From NCBI GenBank assembly GCA_029844215.1, contig CM056738.1, positions 48,682,388 through 48,746,387 of the forward strand: a DNA stretch of 64,000 nucleotides, in the 5' to 3' direction. Shown piece by piece: positions 56,291 to 64,000 of this stretch. This DNA comes from Przewalskia tangutica. Taxonomy: Eukaryota > Streptophyta > Magnoliopsida > Solanales > Solanaceae. The first letter of the stretch is position 1. The number at the start of each line of letters is the position of its first letter. Position numbers and translations under genes: made by a program. Under the pieces are notes generated by a model that worked only from the letters and a program-made list of their open reading frames with translations, had not been told where the DNA came from and did no database searches.

Positions 56291-56566
56291 CATTTTTGTC
56301 CGACTGCGCACTGAACTTGTAATTCTCATAACTTTCTACTCCGACGTCCTATCGACGAACGGTTGGTTGCGTTGGAATCTAGACTCAACGAACTACGCCC
56401 TGGGCCTTTGAAACACTTAGGAATTCTCAATGTACCGGGTCATAACCCGCCTCAAAGTCTACTAAAACCCGTCCGGAACAATCCGTCAACCTATCCTTTG
56501 GAAATTTTAAGTCTTACATGCTTTCGTACGCTCTCATACGTAGGGTCAGAACTACGGGGTATAACA

Positions 56567-56602
56567 TTCTCCCCCCCTTAGAAACATTCGTCCCTGAATG
56601 TT
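56567..56602 (-). other. Polypurine tract and palindrome of element E
   Basis: TTCTCCCCCCCTTA at 56567-56580 is the polypurine tract on the minus strand. The arms AACATTCG and TGAATGTT at 56583-56590 and 56595-56602 form the family palindrome with one mismatch. Confidence 0.8.
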
Positions 56603-56989
56603 CTTTTGGAGCCAACTACTATTCTTCGGTACATCCTCGTACTATATACTAATGGAACTTCATTATGCCACCTATGACCCTAAGATATCGCACACGCATA
56701 CCCATTCACCGTAAGTCAAACAGAAAACGAACCCAACATACGAACCATTACTACTTACTCTCATTCACGGCCAATGTAATTTCCGTTCGAATTTACCACT
56801 CATTCTATCACATGTACACAGTCTCAATATCCTCTGTTCATAACACTAAATCATACAACAATCCTATCATGCATACTAATCTCTAAAGGGTCAAAGACAT
56901 ACCTGTAATTATTGCTTCACATTCCCCTTGTCGTTCTAATCATGATCCTGCCCTGCACGGCGCATAACAAAAGAAGGCGATGAACCACC

Positions 56990-58163
56990 ATCGATCCCGG
57001 CGTCGAATCTCTACATCCGTGTTATCTCCGGCCGGACAGCCTCGCATAATGGCCCCGTTGGCCGCATGCATAGCAATTACCCAAACTAGCACGACACTCC
57101 CCATAATGGGTGTTACCACATCGGCTATACCGAGGTAGAGGTGGCTTCCTCAGACTAACACCCTTACTCTCGAAAACTCAACCTCGAGCCCTGCCCCGCC
57201 CCGAATCTCCGAACGCCCCAAGAAGGCGTGGTGGAGTACTCCGTACTGGCTGAGGAGCATAACTAGCTCGCCGAGGCGGTCCGCCTAAAATCGCCTCGAG
57301 ATCTCGCTGCCTGCCTCTTGGCCTGGCTCGAGTAAAGCCGCTCTCTTTCTCTCCTCTATCCTCGCGTATATGCTCGCATCTCCGCGATATCCATACTGGC
57401 CAAGAGCCACTCCCAAGCACGCAGTAATCATATGACGGTCTAGCCCCATCACATAGCGATGAACTCTGTCTGCCATGTTGGCTACAATAGTGTGCGCATA
57501 CCTGGCCAAAGAGTCAAACTCCAGGCTGTACTCTCTGATGGTCCTCCCATTCTGCCTCAAGGTCAAGAATCTATCCACGCGGGCTCTCCTTAACTCAGGA
57601 GGCAAGAAGTGATCCAGGAAGGCCTCTGCGAACTCCTCCTAACCTGCTGGAAGAGCACCCTCCCCTCTAGACAATTCCCATGACTCAAACCAGTTCAACG
57701 CAATATCGCGTAACCGGTAAGAAGCTAACACAACGGACTCCGTCTCCGAGGCCCTAAGCACCTGCGTAGTCCGCCGCACCTGTCGAATAAACTCCTGAGG
57801 ATCCTCCTCAGACCTCGAACCATAGAACTCGGGTGGATTACAACTCAGAAAGTCCCGAATCCTTAAACTGTCGGCCCTAGGGTTAGCCACCGGCCCCTGG
57901 CGGTGCTGCCCTGCCACGATGCTAGTCAACAACCTGATCTTCTCTCCGTAATCCCTATACTGCCTTTGCCGCGAATCGGGCTCGGCACGAACCTCTGGAG
58001 CTACCGCCTCTCGCCTTTCTAATCGCTGGCGAATGAACTCGCCGACCCGCCATCGCTCGGGCATAGTTTGTGCCCGAGTCCCGTAACTCTCTGCACTCAC
58101 TAGCAGCCTCCTGCGATGCCTTGCCCTTCGGGCTCGTCGCTTCCGCGAGGCATAATCGTACAT
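56990..58163 (-). pseudogene. gag: Gag of element E, best preserved copy
   Basis: From ATG 58163 the frame is open for 174 codons (basic start, then RIRDFLSCNPPEFYGS, DPQEFIRQ, NWFESWELSRG). A single TAG at about 57639 stands where B has a Trp codon (TGG). The same frame then goes on to 57285 (FLDHFLPPELRRARVDRF, EYSLEFDSLARY, VHRYVMGLD). A frameshift near 57400 moves the rest to 57420-57178. The knuckle (CYACGQRGHYARL-like) is near 57075. After gag comes only non-coding DNA to the polypurine tract. It is the Gag with fewest lesions in this window. Confidence 0.85.
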
Positions 58164-58340
58164 AAGAATAGGTCAGAGAGGACTCAACCTACTATGACAG
58201 CTCTACTGCACGATCTCAAAGAGAGAAGAATGGAAACCAACCCTAAATGTCCTGCAGCCTCCTGATTATAGATGTGGTGCACAACACACCAATAATCAAG
58301 ACTCTACTAGACACGGCCCAGACACTTTCCGAGGACTAAT

Positions 58341-58352
58341 CGCTCGATACCA
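58341..58352 (-). other. Primer binding site of element E
   Basis: On the minus strand TGGTATCGAGCG, a decayed form of TGGTATCAGAGCA, four bases from the 5' LTR end. Confidence 0.75.
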
Positions 58353-58356
58353 CTTT

Positions 58357-61100
58357 TGTCACGACCCACCGGGCCATGATCGTACTCTACCGGTACCCAT
58401 CGCCGTATATGTCGAGAATAGCAATGAACATACATAACACATTACTTAGAAAAAGGGTAAACATTACTGGCCAGCCGATAAGGCTGCCTTCTATAAAACA
58501 TACTTAAACAAAAGTATAGTAATACAACTGGTTCTTATAGCCCAAAACACCAACGTGACTACTGCACTCTAGGAATAACAATCGTGGCGGACAGGCCCCG
58601 CCATACCCCGAATGTACAAAAGTCTATAACCTCGGGGAATCATACCAAATGCATAAGCCTCCGAGAGATGGAGCTTCCCAAGAAATGAATCGTGATCCTA
58701 AGAGTGCGGACCAAAGTTACGATCTCGACTGCGGCGTGAACGCACTTCGGCGAGGTCAAGATATCAAGTATGTGAAACTAAAAATACTGTAATGAATTCA
58801 TAATAGCATATATATAAAGCAGGAGACATGTATGATAGCCAAACTACAGTACACATCATATACACAGCCATGTCAAGTCAGGGACTCACTCCCTCTAAGT
58901 CATCACTCAAATATAACCATAGGTCTCATGCCCATAATATCAATCGTGCCCGTGGAATTCCTTCCTCACTGCCGGCAGTCTATGATATAACAACACTAAG
59001 GAGTACATATGAATACTAGATCCCACCTGTATCATAAGAACCGTACGAGGCAAGTACGAAGGCATAGCTACCAGATCCACCCTGCATCCTCAACTGACCG
59101 GGGCAAGTACGAAAGCCAGCTACCAGATCCACCCGTACCAACAATACTATAACTGAAATCACGAAGCTGACTGGGGCAAGTGCGATAGCCTCTACCAGAT
59201 CCACCCTGCGTCACATCGCTGACCGGGGCAAGTACGCAGGCTAACCACCAGATCCACCCTGCATCACACCACTTCGCCCTAACCCTGACCGGGGCAAGTA
59301 CGAAAGCCAACTACCAGATCCACCGCATCACGCCTCGACCGGCAGTGCGAGGGCTAACTACTAGATCCACCGCATCGTGAGACCTCATGGAGAGCTAATC
59401 CATGGAATAATCACATCAGGAAACGAACCCTCATCATGGCCGCATACCCGTGGAATCCTCCATCACTGACGGTACGCCCAAATAGACTCATAATTACATG
59501 CTTTTAATTCGAATTGCAATACCATGCCTTTATATAAACCAATACAATTACCATGCCTCATTTCCACATAAACCAAGAGAATTCTTATTTAAGCAAGCCA
59601 AAGTACTATGTACGTACATTCTTTTCGAAAGCCTCCTTTTTATGTAAAATCCAAGATACTAACACTCGTAGTATCGAGGCGTGTCTATTTTTCAAAGTAA
59701 GTTACTACACCTTTAGAAAAATCATTTCATAGCTTGAAACCAAGTAACTTCAATTTTCCCACAATCTAGACAACTTATGCTCATTAATCAAAATAGACAA
59801 CTTTCATAACCTTCCATAAAGTTATTATAACCAACTTCCCATAAAGCCGTTATACTAACTTTATGCTTTAGAAATTTACGACATCCTTATCCATTCATAA
59901 GGCCGTTATAACTAACCTCCCATAAAGCCGTTATAACTCCTTATGAACCATTTCGTTCTTTTACTAGCCAAGAGGCTTATACTTCAAACAAATTCATACA
60001 ATTTTCAAAATACTTTAAGTCTCTTATCTTTTAGAATAGTTCAATATTCAATACTTTCACACCAAAAGTACTCTATACTTCATTAGGTCAAGAAAATCCT
60101 TGTCTATCTTATTTAGGATAAACCATTCCTTAAGAACAATGTTAACTTCTTAACCCAACCAACTTAGACATTTTCTTAAAACAAGTCAAGTATAACAAAA
60201 GGATTTACTTCATTCAAAACGCGTACGTCTACCGTACTATATAGTTATAACTACTCATGCTCAAAGGATAAGAAAGTTTCCACATACCTCTTCGGTCAAT
60301 CCACTTGCTAAGCTCAAACTACCGCAAGTAATATGCCAACCTTAAAGTTTTAGTCAAACTTATTCCAAATATTTTTACTAGCTTCCTTGCCAAGAACACC
60401 ACCAACAAGCTAGCCACAAGCTTCCTTCTTGTTCTTAACTTTTCAGATTTTTCCTAAGGCTAGAATTTCTCTTAGGATTTTAGAGAGAAGGAGGAGCTTG
60501 AACTTTTAAGAGAGAAGAAAGAGCTTTTGTCTAAGAGAGAGATGAAGTATGACCAAGTCTTGAAGACTTGGTCAATATAGTGCATGCAAAATCAGATAGG
60601 GGGGGACACTTGTCACCCTCCCAAGGTCTTTTAAAAAAAAATCTGACTTTTCCTAAGTTTTTCCGCGAATCCGCCTCGGCGCGCCACGCTTCCCGGCGCG
60701 GCGCAACTCTGCGGACCCTCAGATCTTCCGCGCGCCTCGCTTCCGGCGCGGCTGAAACTTCAGCGACCTCAAGACATTCGGCGCCCGCGCCTGCATCCGG
60801 CGCCGCGCCTGCCGCTGTCCAAACACATTTTTGTCCGATCACGACCGAACTTGTAATTCTCATAACTTTCTACTCCGACGTCCTATCGACGAACGGTTGG
60901 TTGCGTTGTAATCTAGACTCAACGAACTACGCCCTGGGCCTTTGAAACACTTAGGAATTCTCAATGTACCGGGTCATAACCCGCCTCAAAGTCTACTAAA
61001 ACCCGTCCGGAACAATCCGTCAACCTATCCTTTGGAAATTTTAAGTCTTACATGCTTTCGTACGCTCTCATACGTAGGGTCAGAACTACGGGGTATAACA
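58357..61100 (-). repeat. 5' LTR of element E (2,744 bp)
   Basis: On the plus strand it starts TGTCACGACCC and ends ACGGGGTATAACA; collinear with 53811-56566. The repeat array is at 59035-59380. On the left, beyond the PBS and leader, gag begins at 58163. Confidence 0.93.
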
Positions 61101-61105
61101 CTTTG
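61101..61105. repeat. Target-site duplication of element E, right copy (CTTTG)
   Basis: Matches 53806-53810 exactly; D resumes at 61106. Confidence 0.9.
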
Positions 61106-62017
61106 ATTAGAGTAAAGCGGTGGATACAGGTATATCCTTAACCCTCTAGAGTTTTGGTATTCTTGATGTGATGATCTTATTATTGTGTGCTATGTACGGA
61201 TAGCGTTATGTTATTTGTGAGTTAGAAAACATGGTTAGTTGGAAGGATAAGTATGGGGGCATGGTAGGTGTGAACCTTAGAATATTTCACGATTGAGACC
61301 TTAGAGGTAAGGTCGTCTTGAGCAAAAGATTTATTTTATGTTTGACCTTTATCAGAGTGCGTAGTATACGTGGGAGATATTTGTGTAATAAGTCCAATGT
61401 GTAAAATGAAAGTGGTGGCTTTCATGATGTGAATTAGTAAGATTGTTCCGTATCGAGGAGCAAGAGTTGGCGCGACGGAGGGTCGGGTTGAGGGCGTATT
61501 GCGGGTCAACCCGTAGCCCGGTTTTAGGTGGGGTCAGTTCTGGGTGGTCCCGCCAGGTGGTAGGGTCACAAGGGTGCTAGGCCCAAGTTTAGATGACCAT
61601 CGTATGAGTTCGTGGATATGTTCGACCAGAAGCGGATCGTGAAGGCCGGGAATGGCCTTAAAGAAGATCGAGGCTAGTAAGATGCTTAAGTTTGGAGGTA
61701 GTGGCTCCAGAAATTTTGGGAACTGAAGTAATGACTGAAGTATGGTACGTATACTGGGAGAATTCAAGTGTTCGAGCAGAGTACGACGAGTAAAGAAAGA
61801 AATGAACGTGGGTTAGCAGAATAAAGAGATCATTTTGTTATGAAGTGAAATGGCGAAGGGAGTATCCTTTAGACCAGGGTGGAAGATTTGTGATGTAGGA
61901 GTGATTCCTCGTTGACTTGGGTTGAGTATTGGAGCGTGTGTTAGCTTGTGGCCATGTGTGGCATTGGAAACTTGTTTAAGTTAAGAAGGAACTGCATCGT
62001 TATCCGTCTTGAGAAGG
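61106..62017 (+). other. Conserved non-coding block of D between gag and the 3' LTR
   Basis: Homologous to B 33400-34270: the donor-like CAG/GTATATCCTTAACC (61128), AACCTTAGAAT, GACCTTAGA.GTAAGGTCGTC, GGGTCACAAGGGTGC, GTGATTCCTCGTTGACTTGG. On the sense strand it has stops in all frames. It takes the place that pol has in autonomous elements. Confidence 0.75.
61534..61767 (-). CDS. Conserved antisense open frame in element D, function unknown
   Basis: 77 codons, antisense to D. The residues FKAIPGLHDPLLVEHIHELI, then LGPSTLVTLPPGGTT align with B residues 18-57. Several codons differ at third positions, and most replacements are conservative (Val/Ile, Glu kept). The B-like continuation (RNNLTNSHHES) is present further along in another frame near 61450-61400. 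The first about 30 residues do not match B. Confidence 0.45.
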   Translation of the reverse strand: MNSPSIRTILQSLLQFPKFLEPLPPNLSILLASIFFKAIPGLHDPLLVEHIHELIRWSSKLGPSTLVTLPPGGTTQN

Positions 62018-62052
62018 AACATTCGGGACGAATGTTTCTAAGGAGGGGAGAA
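62018..62052 (+). other. Palindrome and polypurine tract of element D
   Basis: AACATTCG - GGA - CGAATGTT at 62018-62036 (perfect arms), then AAGGAGGGGAGAA at 62040-62052 directly before the 3' LTR. Confidence 0.85.
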
Positions 62053-62440
62053 TGTTATACCCCGTATTTCCAGAGTATGTACGTGTGGGCGTACGTAGAG
62101 AAGTTGGAGCCTTAAAGTTAGGCAAGTTTCGAAATTTTGTGCACAACTCCCGTAAAGAGTCGTTTTTCGACGAAACGTTTTACAGAACTTGCGAAGGGAA
62201 AATTCCGGCTATGTCAATTATAATTTTTGCGGATTTTTCCGAGCGACGGAAATTTTTTGGGCCAATGAGAGGGTGACACTTGTCACCCTCAAGTGGACGG
62301 CCAAGGGGCGGTTTGCCTTGGACGATGGGCATGAAATTAGGCCTTGTTTTGTGCCTTGTTTTGTGCCTTGTTTTGTGCCTTGTTTGGTGGAGTAGGGTTA
62401 GGGTGCACTTGGCTTGATCTTGGCCTTACAATTGCCTTGC
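62053..62440 (+). repeat. 3' LTR of element D, first 388 bp
   Basis: It starts TGTTATACCCCG and matches 49207-49595 almost base for base, including the 12-bp repeats. It is interrupted by element G at 62441; the rest lies outside the window. Confidence 0.9.
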
Positions 62441-64000
62441 TGTCACGACCCGAACCCGGGCCCGTGACTGGTGCCTTACCCCGGGCACCCTAGTGATACA
62501 ACATCAGAGTAATCAGCGGAACATAAAACAAGACATGAAAATATTATGAAGCAAGAAACAGTAATCGGAGAAAACTTGCCTTACGGCATATATATAAATC
62601 AATTTTTAAAACCGAACAGTTACATCCCATTACAACTCGCCTGGCAAGATTACTGCACCTCTAAGAATGATACGACAACAATGGCGGGACAGGGCCCCGC
62701 CACACCCCTGAATGTAAATACCTACAACGACAGGGGATTATACCACTGATAAGCCCCCGGAGAAACGGAGCTTCCCATATGTTGAACTGTGACCCCGAGA
62801 ACTAGGATCAACGACTGGTGTACCTCAACCTGCGGCATGAACGCGGCCCGGCGAGGTCGATAACAGTACCAAGTATGTGGCGAAAAATCAGTAAATGAAA
62901 TCATAATAGTCTATAAAGTAGAGACATGTATGATAACCAAACTACGATTCACTATAAATAGCGATCAGTCAAGTCGGGACTCACGCTCAAAGTCATCACT
63001 CAAATGTAACTATGGGTCTCACGCCCATAACATCAATCATGCCGTGGAATACCTTCCTCATCGCTGCGGTTTATGATATAAAAGCACCAAGCAATACATG
63101 AACACCGTGTCCCACTGTGTCCTAATAAAACGATGCAGGGTAAATGCGAAGGCATAACCGACTACTAACACCTACAAGATGTGGTCAAAATCAGATCATG
63201 ATATCTGTCTAGACTGTCACATGATCAAAGCTGGTCACTCGCCCGTAGTTTCAAATGTGCGCGTCTAGCCCTGGAACTCTCCGTAGCTCCGCATAGGCCA
63301 ACCTCATAGGACCGCATTAGGTATTCCTCGCATCGAGGTAGCTACTCCCGGTATCGCCCCGACTCGCAGTCCGCATGGCCACAAAGACCGCGTGACCACA
63401 AGGGCCGCAAACTAACGGAACTCCCGTAGTTCCGCATGGATCCCGGGACCCGCATGAGGTATTCTCGAATCACGGTCCTGCATCACCGAGTCTACCCGCG
63501 ACGGAGGCGCAACCTCCGGAGACAAGTCAAGGTGAGTGGTACAATACCAACATAATGGCTGAGATTCAAACAACTTTAAGCGCAGTCGAGGGAAAACCCC
63601 CTTTACACAAAACATCACGAGATACTAACACACGTAGTATCCTAGCATGTTTACTTATCAAATCAACAAGAAAGTATTACAAGGCTATCACAAACCAACA
63701 CAATCAAGTTATACACACAAGGTACATTCTAATATATGATTAACAAGATCGGGTATCTATTCCCAAAGTACTTCATACATTATCTTTTAAAAGATACGTT
63801 ACGTTTACAAAAGTCACACAATACCCGTAGTATATGAAAATAGAGTGATTATCTTTTGAAGTAAATCAAAACACTTACCTTTGTAAAATCAAGTAACAAC
63901 ATTATTTTCCAAACGTCCAAGTTTGCCTAATTTCAAATGTTCACGGTTCTTATTTTAGAAAGGTTTCGTAGTTCATAGTCTTATTCATTTAAGAATATAA
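62441..64000 (-). repeat. Element G: LTR in minus orientation, cut by the window edge
   Basis: On the plus strand it starts TGTCACGACCCGAACCCGGG, after CTTGC (62436-62440, likely left target copy). It is most like the reversed end of solo LTR S (13177 backwards), including the GCATGAGGTATTC-type repeats at 63260-63490. Whether it is a solo LTR or a whole element cannot be seen. Confidence 0.85.

Larger units (their letters stand above)
53811..56566 (-). repeat. 3' LTR of element E (2,756 bp)
   Basis: On the plus strand it starts TGTCACGACT and ends ACGGGGTATAACA. Long stretches (54850-56090) are nearly identical to 59390-60650 in the 5' LTR. Differences concentrate in the GC-rich parts (53811-53930, 54500-54830, 56100-56290). 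Confidence 0.93.
53811..61100 (-). mobile_element. Element E: complete gag-only LTR retrotransposon (7.3 kb)
   Basis: On the minus strand: 5' LTR 61100-58357, PBS 58352-58341, gag 58163 to about 56990, short non-coding block, palindrome and polypurine tract 56602-56567, 3' LTR 56566-53811. TSD CTTTG on both sides. The interior is only 1,790 bases and contains no pol and no room for it. The antisense-frame block of A, B and D is missing too. It is inserted in the interior of D in the opposite direction. Confidence 0.93.
49207..64000 (+). mobile_element. Element D: gag-only LTR retrotransposon, open at the right edge
   Basis: Order: 5' LTR 49207-52408, PBS 52413-52425, gag relic, [element E 53811-61100], conserved 3' block, palindrome, polypurine tract, 3' LTR from 62053 (interrupted at 62441 by G). 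Without E the interior is about 2.35 kb. As in B, no protease, RT or integrase follows gag. It is inserted in the interior of element C. Confidence 0.9.

Noticed and set aside
56022..56411. 129-codon Ala/Pro-rich frame, with a twin at 60568-60945
   Set aside because: It reads through a GC-rich module in the E LTR, is antisense to the element, and breaks at once between the two LTR copies.

Overview
The window is plant nuclear DNA made almost entirely of nested retrotransposons. I see no intact host gene, no rRNA or tRNA gene and no CRISPR array. A eudicot, probably an asterid and possibly a member of Solanaceae, is suggested by three things: Athila-like and Tekay-like Ty3/gypsy sequences, an endogenous caulimovirid fragment at 40.7-42.5 kb, and a dispersed repeat at 45.25-45.44 kb that resembles ones I know from nightshade genomes. 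The family assignment is from memory and is not proven.

Layout, left half. Positions 1-866 look like a minus-strand LTR cut by the window edge. Positions 2169-2577 hold a decayed gypsy protease fragment. From 2578 an Athila-like element runs on the plus strand: a truncated LTR, 3' internal sequence, a complete LTR (3292-4653), a PBS, and a broken gag-protease frame. Two later insertions split this element. Element A (minus, 7179-26101, TSD ACTTT) carries a solo LTR (S, 9949-13177) in its 3' LTR and a full-length L1-type LINE (17983-24746, minus) in its 5' LTR. Solo LTR H (minus, 26293-38246) contains complete element B (28383-37326, TSD CCTCC). The Athila-like sequence resumes at 26107-26292 and again from 38252. 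There its env-like region is inverted between short inverted repeats, and a pararetrovirus fragment follows.

Layout, right half. After a stretch of low-information DNA and a 26-29 bp minisatellite (45846-46113), LTR F (plus) is interrupted by C (minus, from 46330). C is interrupted by D (plus, from 49207), and D is interrupted by E (minus, 53811-61100, TSD CTTTG) and by G (minus, from 62441). F, C, D and G are all cut by the right edge.

Nine insertions (A, S, H, B, F, C, D, E, G) belong to one superfamily with LTRs of about 2.7-3.7 kb, starting TGTTAYACCCCG and ending TCGTGACA, with a tRNA-iMet-type PBS. In every copy whose inside can be read (A, B, D, E) the internal region is only 1.4-2.4 kb and carries at most gag. 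Protease, reverse transcriptase and integrase are absent. In place of pol, A, B and D share a non-coding block with a conserved reading frame on the antisense strand and a conserved palindrome next to the polypurine tract. These look like gag-only, non-autonomous elements (TR-GAG-like) that must borrow pol from a partner. They have repeatedly inserted into their own kind.
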